A DNA stretch of 64,000 bases from Rhizorhabdus wittichii RW1. GTDB lineage: Bacteria > Pseudomonadota > Alphaproteobacteria > Sphingomonadales > Sphingomonadaceae. The notes beneath the pieces were generated by a model that worked only from the letters and a program-made list of their open reading frames with translations, had not been told where the DNA came from and searched no databases. Both the position numbers and the translations under genes were made by a program. Position 1 is the first letter of the stretch. Every line of letters begins with the position of its first letter. Below are positions 9,537 through 18,722 of this stretch, piece after piece. The stretch covers positions 1 to 64,000 of the forward strand of contig CP000701.1 in NCBI GenBank assembly GCA_000016765.1. Reading direction: 5' to 3'.

Positions 9537-10373
9537 CTAGAATTTCCGAGCGAAAAAGGCTGAAGTAATATGAGCAAATGCAACCGGATGCTCGATCATT
9601 GCCCAGTGCCCGCAGTGGGGGAGTATGACGCCGGTTGAATTGGTTAGGAGAGAGAGGAATTTATAGGCGTGTTCGGGTGGGACAACCTTGTCAGCCTTCC
9701 CGTTAACCACAAGGGTCCGGTGCTGGACCTCGGCAATTTTCTCATCCTCGATCCACAGGCCGGATCGCGCTACAAGCGCCTTGAAGGTAGCGCTGAGGGC
9801 CTTGGCATAGGCAGGCCGCTGTGACAGTTCGAGCCTGTATCGCACCATGTCTGGGTCCGGAATGTAGTGATCATTGGTCAACGCTGCGACGACACGTTCC
9901 ATGCCGGCGTAAGTGAAGTCGTATTCTGTCAGCGGCGCAACCCCGCCGCCCATCGAGCGGTCGACCCCAGCGCTACCCATCAGGACCATGTCACCGACGA
10001 GGTCGGGGCGGCGTATGGCGGTAGCCAGTGTGGTGCGCCCGCCCATGGAATTGCCGATGATATCCACGGGACCGGTTGCTTCGACCAGATTCATGGCCTC
10101 GATAAAGGCGATTAGCTGATCAACGCGACACTCCAGACCATAATCGAATCCTTCCGGATCGGGTGCATCGCTATAGCCAAAACCGACCATATCGAGGGCT
10201 ATTACCCTGCGGTCCTTTGCCAGTAGTGGCATGCACAATTTTTCCCAGTTTCCGCGGGCGTCCGCGCCAGCACCGCCGCCGTGGATAAGGATCAGTGGCT
10301 TGCCCTCACCCATCTCGATGTAATGCGTGCGGTATCCACAAGTTGCGATGAAATTGCTGGGTAGCTGGGTCAT
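9537..10373 (-). CDS. dxnB: meta-cleavage product hydrolase (alpha/beta hydrolase)
   Basis: C-C bond hydrolase of 278 residues for 2-hydroxy-6-oxo-6-(2-hydroxyphenyl)hexa-2,4-dienoate-type ring-cleavage products, releasing salicylate and 2-hydroxypentadienoate. The oxyanion-loop motif HGGGAGADA near residue 31, the nucleophile elbow GNSMGG, an aspartate in NGKADKVVPP and the histidine in HCGHWAMIEHP form the usual triad. The frame opens at GTG 10385, but ATG at 10373 has GTGAGGA at proper spacing and is preferred. It lies 272 bases downstream of dxnA2; that gap (10374-10645) is AT-rich at its distal end and shows no gene. Substrate assignment follows the operon and the known role of DxnB. Confidence 0.9.
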   Translation of the reverse strand: MTQLPSNFIATCGYRTHYIEMGEGKPLILIHGGGAGADARGNWEKLCMPLLAKDRRVIALDMVGFGYSDAPDPEGFDYGLECRVDQLIAFIEAMNLVEATGPVDIIGNSMGGRTTLATAIRRPDLVGDMVLMGSAGVDRSMGGGVAPLTEYDFTYAGMERVVAALTNDHYIPDPDMVRYRLELSQRPAYAKALSATFKALVARSGLWIEDEKIAEVQHRTLVVNGKADKVVPPEHAYKFLSLLTNSTGVILPHCGHWAMIEHPVAFAHITSAFFARKF

Positions 10374-10645
10374 TTCTATCCTCACTTCGCGGGCGACTTA
10401 TTCTGCGCCCTGATTGAATATTGTTCATCTTTCGGCCGCTAACTCTCGAATGAATTGAGCGAGCGTCATCCCTCTGCCGACGGAAATCTGTGCATCTAAC
10501 CTCAACTGCAGAATAGGCAAAATATGGATTTCGATGTGTGGCTTGGCTCAAAGCTTTCTTTTTAGTCAGTTCAATTATCCAATAATATTCCACCACGGTT
10601 TTTCAAACACAATATTGGAAATATTTTTGCTCCTAGTACCTGTAA

Positions 10646-11185
10646 TTACAGGAAGGTTGAGATGCCGGATCCCGGGAGCACGGCGTGATCGAGGTAGACG
10701 GTTCGCCTGGCGAGTCTGAATCCTAGCGGCCCATCGCTGCGTCGGACGAGATCATGGCGGTAGCCGATCAGCGGCGGATAGACTTTTTCGAGGCGAGAGC
10801 GGGTGAAGGCGATGTTGCTGTAGGCTTCATATTCACCCGCGACATCGGTTTCGCGCACGCGGACATTGGTGACGGCGGTACGCTGGTACATCGGGGGGTT
10901 TTCCACCCAGGTGCGGTGATCGGAGAGCTTCTTGACGCGCATTCCGAGCGATTTATAATTGTCCTCGAAGTGAGCGCCTTTCGATAGCGGCAGGAACTGC
11001 TTGTCGATATCCTTCAGGATCCGCACCTCGCGCGCGGGGACAGCATAGTGGATGTCCTCGGCGATCAGGGCGTACCAGTCTTCGAAGCGCCGTTCGGCGA
11101 GGAGTGCGGCTTCCTCGTACAAGAACTGTTCGACTTCCCACTGGATCCGGAGCCGATCATCGGTGGTCTTAACCTGAGAGCTCAT
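10646..11185 (-). CDS. dxnA2: angular aromatic-ring dioxygenase, small (beta) subunit
   Basis: Beta subunit (179 residues) of a Rieske ring-hydroxylating dioxygenase. The cone-fold family pattern is clear: an N-terminal helix with [12 protein letters not shown], then [20 protein letters not shown], a central [16 protein letters not shown] and a C-terminal [13 protein letters not shown] strand. It has a structural role in the alpha3beta3 hexamer. The ATG overlaps the TGA of the large subunit (ATGA), which argues for coupled synthesis in equal amounts. Identity as the dioxin dioxygenase subunit rests on locus order and memory of RW1. Confidence 0.93.
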
Positions 11186-12489
11186 GCTTCATCTCCCGCC
11201 AGCATGTCCTGCCAATGTGAGTAGAAGGCTCGGCCGCCTTCTTCGGAATAGACATCATTGATCGTCCCAGGATAGTCCGGGTTCGGCCCACCCTTGCCCA
11301 GCCCAAGCGCCATGTTGAGATGTGTTTGGCGGGCGATATACCCCTCGCTCACGCCGCGCTGGCACATTGCCACGTTTTCCGCATCATCCTGTTCGAGCAG
11401 GCCAGACGCGTTAAAGGCCAGCGTACAACCGCGAACGACCGCGTCCTTGACTTCCTGCGGCATATTCCGATCGACGATCACATAGTTCCAGACCTCGGTC
11501 TTATGCGGACCGCGCGGCTGCCAGACGCGCAGATAATGAGCGGCACGATTGAGCGAAAAATTCGGGAACACCGTCATCACCAACGTTCCCATATGATCGG
11601 TGCGGATGTCACCCAATCGCTCCCGCATGATGTCTCGCCCGGGTCCATAATAGTATTCAGGGGCCGGGTGCGGTGGAAACTGTTGCAACATCGCAGCGTC
11701 GCCGTCGTTCATATTCTTGAAGAAACCCGACGATGCATGGCCGAGTTTTGGAAGGGCAAATTGATGTCCTTGCTCGCCTGGATGAAAGATATGTTCATAC
11801 GAGCGAGGAGGCGATCCTTCGGGTGCGAGTGCGGCAAAGCCAGAGAAATGCGAAACTGCCACATGGAGATGATCGGTTGCGTGCTGTTCGGCCTGCCACT
11901 TCCAATTCGCGGAGGAGATGTTCCGCTGAGGACCAATGAGTTCGACCCCGCCTTCGTTAGCGTCGAGGAAGGCGTCGAGGTACCATGTCGCCTCACCCAG
12001 TGAACTCAACAGGTCGGGCGCATCGGCGCGCCAGTTGCCGAAAATCAGCCCCTTGTAGGTCTCGACGCGCGGGACACGCGGCGCCCCCCATTTGGATTTG
12101 TCGATAGTGTAGTTCGCCTCGTGCGGCATGCTCACCAGTCCGCCGGCATTATTGAACACCCAGCCATGATAGCTGCAGCGGAACGATTTGGCGTTGCCGC
12201 GGTCCGCAAGGCACAGGCGGTTGCCGCGGTGACGGCACTGATTGAGGAACGCAGCGAACGAACCATCCCCCTGACGACTGAGGATCACCGAATCCTCACC
12301 CATGGTGGTGGTGATATAGTCACCGAACTTCGGAATTTGGCTCTCGTGGCCGAGAAACAGCCAGGATCGCGCAAAGATCCGCTCCATCTCAAGATCGTAA
12401 ACCGCCTGATCCGAATAAGCACTAGCCTTCAGCACACCAGTGTCGCGATCAAATAGATCAGCAACGTCAACTGCATTTCTCTTTGCCAT
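11182..12489 (-). CDS. dxnA1: dioxin/dibenzofuran angular dioxygenase, large (alpha) subunit
   Basis: Catalytic subunit of 435 residues. The Rieske [2Fe-2S] ligands are Cys85/His87 and Cys105/His108 (QCRHRG and RCSYHGW). The mononuclear iron site follows the D-x2-H-x4-H pattern as Asp206, His209 and His214 in [11 protein letters not shown]. The enzyme adds O2 at the ring carbon bearing the ether oxygen and its neighbour (angular attack), so the diaryl ether opens spontaneously to trihydroxybiphenyl or its ether analogue. It is the first gene of the operon, with the next gene overlapping by 4 bases. The electron supply would be RedA2 plus a ferredoxin. Family is certain; angular specificity is from known DxnA1. 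Confidence 0.93.
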
Positions 12490-12633
12490 GCAACCTCTCC
12501 TGCATCCTGCGCCCGACTGAATTGAGCAAACACCTTACGCCAGTGCGCCCCGCGACCTCGTCAGCGCCAAACGGGTCCCGGTCCCCTTCATCGTCCGACG
12601 TTATGGAGCTGTCAACAGCATTTTCGTCCCTTA
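12490..12633 (-). promoter_or_regulatory. leader and promoter region of the dxn operon, cut by an IS
   Basis: The 144 bases in front of dxnA1 carry the ribosome-binding region (AGGAGAGG just before the ATG) and the only native upstream sequence left before the IS5-type element begins at 12634. No convincing -35/-10 pair was seen, so the operon may use a weak native promoter or one supplied by the IS. Any regulator gene that once lay upstream has been displaced. Confidence 0.4.
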
Positions 12634-13537
12634 GAGGCCGTTTCGAAAGGGGTTGAGCGGCCGAGGTTCATGTGATTCCGGGAGTTTGCAGACATCTCGG
12701 AGACAGGCATGTGGACCCCGGCCACCCGCGCGCAGCATACGCGCGTGGCGAAGCGATACCAGACGGATTTGAGTGATGCGGAGTGGCGATTGATCGCCGC
12801 ATTTCTGCCCGAGGCACGTTCGACCGGGCGACGGCGGGAATGGCCGATGCGCGAGATCGTGAACGCCATATTCTATGTGCTGCGCGGCGGGATCGCCTGG
12901 CGACTGTTGCCGAAAGACTTTCCTCCGTGGCAGACAGTCTACCGCTGGTTTGCCCTGTTGCGCGACGAAGCAGTGTTCGAGCGAATGAACCATGCTCTGG
13001 TGATGACCGACCGCGAACGGACGGGGCGCGAGGCCAGCCCGAGCGCGGCCATTATCGACAGTCAGAGCGTCAAGACCACGGAAAGCGGCGGCCCACGGGG
13101 CTATGACGCCGGCAAGAAGATCAAGGGGCGCAAGCGACATGCCCTGGTCGATACCGATGGCAGGGCGCTGCTGGTCGAACCTCACACCGCCGATGTCCAG
13201 GATCGTGATGGCGGTGGTGCAGTGCTGCAAATATCACGCGGCCTGTTCCCGTTCATCGAGAAGGTCTGGGCCGATGGCGGCTACAACCATGAGCGCGTCA
13301 CGCAGGCTACCAGCATCACCGTTGAAATCGTCAGCAAAATCACCGGGCAGACCGGCTTCGTCGTCCTGCCAAGGCGCTGGGTCGTTGAACGCTTCTTCGC
13401 ATGGATCAACCGAAATCGCCGTCTCGCCAAGGACGTCGAGGCAACCCTCAAGTCCGCCGCAGCATTCCTCTACGCCGCCGCTGCCATGCTCATGATCCGC
13501 AGACTGGCGCGATCAGCGTGAGTTTCGAAACCGACTC
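12634..13537 (+). mobile_element. IS5-family element, copy 1 (IS-A)
   Basis: A 904-base insertion sequence. Imperfect terminal inverted repeats start GAGGCCGTTTCGAAA (left) and GAGTCGGTTTCGAAA (right, read inward). A 3-base target duplication TTA lies at 12631-12633 and 13538-13540, as for IS5 members with TNA targets. It is identical as far as I compared to the copy at 14710-15613. It carries one transposase gene and inserts just upstream of dxnA1. Confidence 0.93.
12709..13521 (+). CDS. IS5-family transposase (IS-A copy 1)
   Basis: DDE transposase of 270 residues. An N-terminal DUF4096-type domain (LSDAEWRLIAAFLPEA) is followed by the DDE core with IIDSQSVKTTESGG (first Asp), the RGYDAGKKIKGRKRH block, VWADGGYNHE (second Asp) and a C-terminal WVVERFFAWINRNRRLAKD (Glu). 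The frame is intact, so the element may be active. The gene is repeated exactly 2,076 bases downstream. Confidence 0.95.
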   Translation: MWTPATRAQHTRVAKRYQTDLSDAEWRLIAAFLPEARSTGRRREWPMREIVNAIFYVLRGGIAWRLLPKDFPPWQTVYRWFALLRDEAVFERMNHALVMTDRERTGREASPSAAIIDSQSVKTTESGGPRGYDAGKKIKGRKRHALVDTDGRALLVEPHTADVQDRDGGGAVLQISRGLFPFIEKVWADGGYNHERVTQATSITVEIVSKITGQTGFVVLPRRWVVERFFAWINRNRRLAKDVEATLKSAAAFLYAAAAMLMIRRLARSA

Positions 13538-13540
13538 TTA

Positions 13541-14494
13541 GAGCCCGATCCGAAACTAAGTTGAGTGGTATCAGCGGGTTAGCTTGACGTTCGCCGCAGT
13601 CGTTGATTCAGGGGTTTTGCAACAAACTTCCGGAGATCAACGATGTGGACCGATACCACTCGGACGCAGTATGCCCGCGCGGGGCTGGCTTTGCCAAGCG
13701 ATTTGACCGATGCCGAATGGTCGGTACTCGAACCGCTATTGCCGCCGCCCTCCTATGTGGGCCGACCACGCAAATGGCCGCTGCGGCGAATTGTCGAGGC
13801 AATCCTGTATTTGCTGCGCGGGGGACTGCCGTGGCGAATGCTGCCGCCCTGCTTTCCGCCGGTCTCGACGGTGCGGCGCTGGTTTTACCTGTGGCGCGAT
13901 AACAAACTGTGGCTCTCGCTCAATCATGCCCTGCTGTTGATGGCTCGTGAAGCGACTGGTCGCGAGGCTTCTCCCAGCGCCGGCGTGATCGATAGCCAGA
14001 GCGTGAAAACGACTGAAAGCGGCGGCCCTCGCGGCTATGACGCGGGCAAGAAGATCAAGGGCCGTAAGCGCCACATCCTCACCGACACCGAGGGCAATTT
14101 GGTACATGCGGTGATCCACACCGCCGACATTCAGGACCGCGACGGTGCGCCACTGGTGCTGCTTGAAATCATCTGCCGCTTTCCATGGCTGCGCCATGTC
14201 TTTGCCGATGGCGGCTATGCTGGCGACAAGCTCAGGGAAGCGCTCCGGCGTATCGGCAAATGGACCGTCGAGATCGTCAAGCGATCCGATGTGGCAAAAG
14301 GCTTCGTGGTTCTCCCGCGCCGCTGGGTCGTCGAGCGAACACTGGCTTGGCTGAATCGCAACCGCCGCCTCGCCAAGGACTTTGAACAGACCATCGCATC
14401 GGCAACTGCGTGGTTGTTCATAGCTTCCATCCAGCTATTCGCCCGTCGCATCGCAAGGCTATGAAATCTCATCGGATAATTATGAATCAGGCTC
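13541..14494 (+). mobile_element. IS5-family element of a second type (IS-B)
   Basis: A 954-base element directly abutting IS-A copy 1. Ends read GAGCCCGATCC on the left and GAGCCTGATTC on the right (inward). Target duplication TTA lies at 13538-13540 and 14495-14497; the left TTA is also the right duplication of IS-A, so TTA-ISA-TTA-ISB-TTA is a tandem double insertion at one site. The following 212 bases (14498-14709) before the next IS hold no recognisable gene. Confidence 0.9.
13643..14464 (+). CDS. IS5-family transposase (IS-B)
   Basis: Intact DDE transposase of 273 residues, related to but clearly different from the IS-A enzyme. It shares LTDAEWSVLEPLLPPP, VIDSQSVKTTESGG, RGYDAGKKIKGRKRH, VFADGGYAGDK and WVVERTLAWLNRNRRLAKD, which supply the catalytic Asp, Asp and Glu. 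The start at 13643 is the usual MWTDTTR of this group. Confidence 0.95.
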   Translation: MWTDTTRTQYARAGLALPSDLTDAEWSVLEPLLPPPSYVGRPRKWPLRRIVEAILYLLRGGLPWRMLPPCFPPVSTVRRWFYLWRDNKLWLSLNHALLLMAREATGREASPSAGVIDSQSVKTTESGGPRGYDAGKKIKGRKRHILTDTEGNLVHAVIHTADIQDRDGAPLVLLEIICRFPWLRHVFADGGYAGDKLREALRRIGKWTVEIVKRSDVAKGFVVLPRRWVVERTLAWLNRNRRLAKDFEQTIASATAWLFIASIQLFARRIARL

Positions 14495-14709
14495 TTAGGG
14501 AGTTTTATGAAAGGCATCCTCGTGAGATATGCATCGTATATCATGCTTTATCAGTCTCTTAATGAATCTAGCGCCAGAATTCATCATCGTCGTACGATAG
14601 CACGGAATGAGTTTTAATTGGAATTCGGGCAGTTGGCTTGCGATGCTTTCGTTCGCCAGCGGTTGCCGTACGCTCTCACGTGAATCAATGAGGTCGCTAA
14701 ATTCTTTAA

Positions 14710-15613
14710 GAGGCCGTTTCGAAAGGGGTTGAGCGGCCGAGGTTCATGTGATTCCGGGAGTTTGCAGACATCTCGGAGACAGGCATGTGGACCCCGGCCA
14801 CCCGCGCGCAGCATACGCGCGTGGCGAAGCGATACCAGACGGATTTGAGTGATGCGGAGTGGCGATTGATCGCCGCATTTCTGCCCGAGGCACGTTCGAC
14901 CGGGCGACGGCGGGAATGGCCGATGCGCGAGATCGTGAACGCCATATTCTATGTGCTGCGCGGCGGGATCGCCTGGCGACTGTTGCCGAAAGACTTTCCT
15001 CCGTGGCAGACAGTCTACCGCTGGTTTGCCCTGTTGCGCGACGAAGCAGTGTTCGAGCGAATGAACCATGCTCTGGTGATGACCGACCGCGAACGGACGG
15101 GGCGCGAGGCCAGCCCGAGCGCGGCCATTATCGACAGTCAGAGCGTCAAGACCACGGAAAGCGGCGGCCCACGGGGCTATGACGCCGGCAAGAAGATCAA
15201 GGGGCGCAAGCGACATGCCCTGGTCGATACCGATGGCAGGGCGCTGCTGGTCGAACCTCACACCGCCGATGTCCAGGATCGTGATGGCGGTGGTGCAGTG
15301 CTGCAAATATCACGCGGCCTGTTCCCGTTCATCGAGAAGGTCTGGGCCGATGGCGGCTACAACCATGAGCGCGTCACGCAGGCTACCAGCATCACCGTTG
15401 AAATCGTCAGCAAAATCACCGGGCAGACCGGCTTCGTCGTCCTGCCAAGGCGCTGGGTCGTTGAACGCTTCTTCGCATGGATCAACCGAAATCGCCGTCT
15501 CGCCAAGGACGTCGAGGCAACCCTCAAGTCCGCCGCAGCATTCCTCTACGCCGCCGCTGCCATGCTCATGATCCGCAGACTGGCGCGATCAGCGTGAGTT
15601 TCGAAACCGACTC
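14710..15613 (+). mobile_element. IS5-family element, copy 2 (IS-A)
   Basis: Second 904-base copy of IS-A in the same orientation, with target duplication TAA at 14707-14709 and 15614-15616. The different duplication from copy 1 shows an independent transposition. Together the copies form a direct repeat that could loop out IS-B by recombination. Confidence 0.93.
14785..15597 (+). CDS. IS5-family transposase (IS-A copy 2)
   Basis: 270-residue DDE transposase with the same translation as the gene at 12709-13521 and the same DDE motifs (IIDSQSVKTT, VWADGGYN, WVVERFFAW). Intact frame. The lack of visible divergence between the copies suggests recent duplication. Confidence 0.95.
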   Translation: MWTPATRAQHTRVAKRYQTDLSDAEWRLIAAFLPEARSTGRRREWPMREIVNAIFYVLRGGIAWRLLPKDFPPWQTVYRWFALLRDEAVFERMNHALVMTDRERTGREASPSAAIIDSQSVKTTESGGPRGYDAGKKIKGRKRHALVDTDGRALLVEPHTADVQDRDGGGAVLQISRGLFPFIEKVWADGGYNHERVTQATSITVEIVSKITGQTGFVVLPRRWVVERFFAWINRNRRLAKDVEATLKSAAAFLYAAAAMLMIRRLARSA

Positions 15614-15616
15614 TAA

Positions 15617-16124
15617 GACATATTCCTGCTATAATTCCGATGGTTATGTGGCAATATATATGCAGGTTCTTACCATTGCGAATGGGGCCCAGACTGATTC
15701 CACGGGTATCTGGAATGGCGCCTGCGCATAGGGAAGCTAGGGAAACGCGTGGCAAATACATATATATATGTCGGACAAAAGGCATTTTTCGCCGCAAAAT
15801 AACGCGTGAAAGCACCCCTTCGGCGCGTGAGGCACGCGCTTGTAAAACCTACATACCTTTCTTCAAACAGCCGTGCATCTATACATATACGCCCGCGGCT
15901 GAGCGCGGGGGTTTCCAACGTTGCCTGTGACGCAGCTGGTAAATTAATATGCTAATCCAAATCGTTAGCCTCTCACGAGTGTCAAAAATTCTGGTAAATT
16001 GCGCGCGCCTTTGCCTATCCGGACAAACCAACGGTATCCTTCGTCATGGGCGGGCTTATTCCGCTCACTTGACTCTGCCACGATTTATGTCCTACGATTT
16101 TAGGGAAGCTGCAATGGTGAATGT
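15617..16124. other. gene-free AT-rich upstream region of the GntR gene
   Basis: 508 bases with no supported gene. The stretch 15640-15890 is AT-rich with TATATA runs and short chance frames on both strands. A GC hairpin lies at 15892-15909. The last 100 bases before 16125 presumably hold the regulator promoter. No insertion-sequence end beyond IS-A was recognised. Confidence 0.5.
15892..15909 (+). terminator. possible weak terminator hairpin
   Basis: A 6-base GC stem CCCGCG/CGCGGG with a 6-base loop is followed by GGTTTCC, a short T run. It could stop read-through from the IS transposase towards the GntR gene, but the T tract is poor. Confidence 0.3.
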
Positions 16125-16928
16125 ATGAGCGGAAGGCAAGCAAGTGGAAAATTGGACAATGATGCCGCTGCCAAGCGTTCGGTCGCGAGTATCGCTTATG
16201 ATGTGATTTCGAGCAGGATTGCATCGGGGGAGTACAGCGCGAACGAACGGTTGAACGAAGCGCAACTTGTTAAGGAGCTCCGAGTTAGTCGCGGCGCGGT
16301 GCGTGAGGCGATGAACAGGCTTGCATCCGATGGTTTGATAGAGATCGAGCTGAACAAGGGTGCTTCGATTCGCGCTATCACACGCGGGGATCTCTCGGAT
16401 TTTCTCCAGGTCAGGGCAGTTTTTGAATCCTTCGCTGCACACAGGGCTGCGGAACGGGTTAACGAACCGGGTGTGCGTGAAGCGGTTCTCGCATTGCTCG
16501 ATCAGTGCTCTATGCTCGAAGCGCATCCATCGCCCGAGGGTATGGTCGAACATGACACCAGTTTCCACTCAACGGTTATGGATCTTTCGGGAAGTTTCGT
16601 CATGTCAACGGAATGGCGCAAGCTCCGGCGATCAAGGTATCGCAAAAGATTCCTCAAATTATTGTCGACCAACGAAATATTGATGTCGATTTCACAACAC
16701 CGGGAGATCCTCTTCGCGATACTCGATGGTGATTCGGATCTAGCCGGTAGCTTTGCTACGAAGCATGTCCGCCTTACGAATAGTCGCATCCAACGCATGT
16801 CCAATGATCAGTTCGAGGCCATATACAACTCGACTGGACCTCAATTCATTCCGAGTGAAAGACCAACATCGGCGACGGCGCTCAACTCGAAGGACCAGTC
16901 TAGGCCTTCCCTCGTCAACGTAGCGTGA
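16125..16928 (+). CDS. GntR-family regulator (FadR/FCD type), likely control of dbfB
   Basis: Transcription factor of 267 residues. The N-terminal winged helix has the GntR pattern (SRIASGEYSANERLNEAQL, then VSRGAVREAMNRLASDGLIE). The C-terminal FCD ligand domain shows the metal-site residues EHDTSFH, SQHREIL and ATKHVRL. It is divergent from nothing: it reads in the same direction as dbfB, which begins 82 bases downstream, so local control of dbfB by an aromatic-acid-type effector is a reasonable guess. Its own ribosome site is weak. The tail after residue 240 is low-complexity and may be variable. Confidence 0.85.
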   Translation: MSGRQASGKLDNDAAAKRSVASIAYDVISSRIASGEYSANERLNEAQLVKELRVSRGAVREAMNRLASDGLIEIELNKGASIRAITRGDLSDFLQVRAVFESFAAHRAAERVNEPGVREAVLALLDQCSMLEAHPSPEGMVEHDTSFHSTVMDLSGSFVMSTEWRKLRRSRYRKRFLKLLSTNEILMSISQHREILFAILDGDSDLAGSFATKHVRLTNSRIQRMSNDQFEAIYNSTGPQFIPSERPTSATALNSKDQSRPSLVNVA

Positions 16929-17010
16929 CTTCAATCGCCTTTAGTCAATCGGACAAATTGTAAAACAGTTAAGCCACAATTGTTTTTGGAGCAAAAGGAG
17001 AGTTATCGTC
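16929..17010 (+). promoter_or_regulatory. dbfB leader with a possible GntR operator
   Basis: The 82-base gap contains two related half-sites, ACAAATTGT at about 16954 and ACAATTGTT at about 16977, which could form a regulator site. AAAGGAGAG follows 8 bases before the dbfB ATG. Operator assignment is a guess from position and symmetry. Confidence 0.35.
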
Positions 17011-17895
17011 ATGTCAGTAAAACAACTTGGCTACCTTATTTTTGAATGTAGGGCTGATGTTCTGGAGCAAATGGTAGTCGTATACCAAGATATCATCGGT
17101 GCTGTGGTGGAGCGTGATGAAGGCGGACGCGCTCTTGTTCGCCTTGATGGCCGACCTTTCCGTATCAGGCTCGATCCTGGCCCCGCAAACCGCCTTGCGG
17201 CGATCGGTTGGAATGTAGACCCTAGTGATCTGGCGGCGATAGCGGAACAGGTGGAGAAGGCATGTTATTCGGTCGTAACGGCTGATGCGGAACTGGCCGC
17301 AGATCGCGCGGCCGCCCAAGTTCGACAGTTCGCCGATAACGATGGCTTTACCCATGAACTGTATGTCGAATCGTCGTTTCCCACCGACCCTGTGCTCGAG
17401 TCTCTATTCGTCTGTGGTGAAGAAGCGAACGGCATCTTCGGCTTGGGGCACCTCGTAGTGATCGTGGCTGATCGGGCGAAGACTCAATCTTTTTTCACTG
17501 ATGTTCTGGGCTTCGGACTCAGTGATCGGGTAACTTGGCCTGAAGCCGACATCTTCTTCCTTCACTGCAACCAGCGTCATCACACCGTTGCACTTTCGGC
17601 ACCGGCGCTCGGTCTTAAGCCAGGTATGGTTCATCATCTGATGCTAGAAGCCAAGAGCAAAGAGCAGGTTGATCGCGCGTTCGCAGCGGTCAAGCGCTTG
17701 GGCTATGATGTCCTCATGACAATTGGCCAGCACTCCAATGATAAGGTCTACTCCTTCTACATGATGGCACCGGCTGGTTTTGCAGTTGAGTTGGGCTTTG
17801 GTGGCCAGGTGATTGGAGATTTGGAAAGTTGGCATGTTGGATTCTATGACGCACCGAGCATTTGGGGCCACGAGTTGCAGTTGCCGGCGCATTGA
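17011..17895 (+). CDS. dbfB: 2,2',3-trihydroxybiphenyl 1,2-dioxygenase (extradiol)
   Basis: Type I extradiol dioxygenase of 294 residues (vicinal oxygen chelate fold, two tandem domains). Fe(II) ligands match the BphC pattern: His147 in LGHLVVI, His209 in MVHHLML and Glu260 in FAVELGF. It cleaves the dihydroxylated ring of trihydroxybiphenyl formed after angular dioxygenation; its product is the substrate of DxnB. The sequence agrees with my memory of DbfB from strain RW1. A strong AAGGAG supports the ATG. It is separated from the dxn operon by IS elements and lies on the other strand; an IS3-type element begins 26 bases after its stop. Confidence 0.92.
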   Translation: MSVKQLGYLIFECRADVLEQMVVVYQDIIGAVVERDEGGRALVRLDGRPFRIRLDPGPANRLAAIGWNVDPSDLAAIAEQVEKACYSVVTADAELAADRAAAQVRQFADNDGFTHELYVESSFPTDPVLESLFVCGEEANGIFGLGHLVVIVADRAKTQSFFTDVLGFGLSDRVTWPEADIFFLHCNQRHHTVALSAPALGLKPGMVHHLMLEAKSKEQVDRAFAAVKRLGYDVLMTIGQHSNDKVYSFYMMAPAGFAVELGFGGQVIGDLESWHVGFYDAPSIWGHELQLPAH

Positions 17896-18005
17896 ATTAT
17901 TAAGGCCATACACCTAACATTGTCCGCCGTCAGCGCCAATGGCACAGATTTGAGGTTGTGATTTAAGGAGGATTTGGGCTTCGTCGTAGTGACGAAGGAA
18001 CGAAG

Positions 18006-18392
18006 ATGAAGCCCAAATCCTCCTTGAAAAAATCGGCGCCGAAGGCCCCAGCTGAGCGGGTGGTGAAGGACATACGGCGTGCGACGCGCCGGCACTTCTC
18101 TGCAGAGGACAAAATCAGGATCGTGCTGGAGGGGCTGCGCGGCGAAGACAGTATCGCCGAGCTGTGCCGCAAGGAAGGCATCGCCCAGAGCCTGTATTAC
18201 ACCTGGTCGAAGGAGTTCATGGAAGCGGGCAAGCGTCGTCTGGCCGGCGATACCGCCCGAGCTGCGACCACCGGCGAGGTGCACGACCTGCGCCGCGAAA
18301 CCCGTGCCCTGAAGGAATGCGTGGCCGACCTGACGCTGGAAAACCGTCTGCTCAAAAAAAGCATGATCGCGGATGGGGGCGACGACGAATGA
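18006..18392 (+). CDS. IS3-type transposase OrfA
   Basis: Helix-turn-helix protein of 128 residues (FSAEDKIRIVLEGLRGEDSIAEL-type HTH_Tnp_1 segment) with a C-terminal leucine-rich coiled coil ending LENRLLKKSM. It binds the element ends together with OrfB. Its stop overlaps the OrfB ATG by 4 bases (ATGA). Confidence 0.88.
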   Translation: MKPKSSLKKSAPKAPAERVVKDIRRATRRHFSAEDKIRIVLEGLRGEDSIAELCRKEGIAQSLYYTWSKEFMEAGKRRLAGDTARAATTGEVHDLRRETRALKECVADLTLENRLLKKSMIADGGDDE

Positions 18393-18722
18393 GGTATCCC
18401 GCATCTGAGAAGCTCGAGATCATCAGGATCGTCGAGCAGTCGCATCTGCCCGCCAAGCGGACGCTGGATAAGCTCGGTATCGCCCGCCGGACGTTCTACC
18501 GCTGGTATGATCGCTACCTTGAAGGCGGGCCGGAGGCGCTGGAGGATCGGCCGTCGGCGCCAAGCCGAGTGTGGAACCGCATCGGCGACGACATCCAGGA
18601 CCAGATCGTGGAACTGGCGCTGGAAGAGACCGATCTGAGCCCCCGCGAACTGGCGGTGCGCTTCACCGACGAGAAGCGCTACTTCGTGTCGGAATCGACG
18701 GTTTACCGTCTGCTGAAGGGCG

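Noticed and set aside
12634-15613. A composite transposon formed by the two IS-A copies
   Set aside because: Each copy has its own different target duplication (TTA, TAA) and the interior holds only another IS and 212 bases without a gene.
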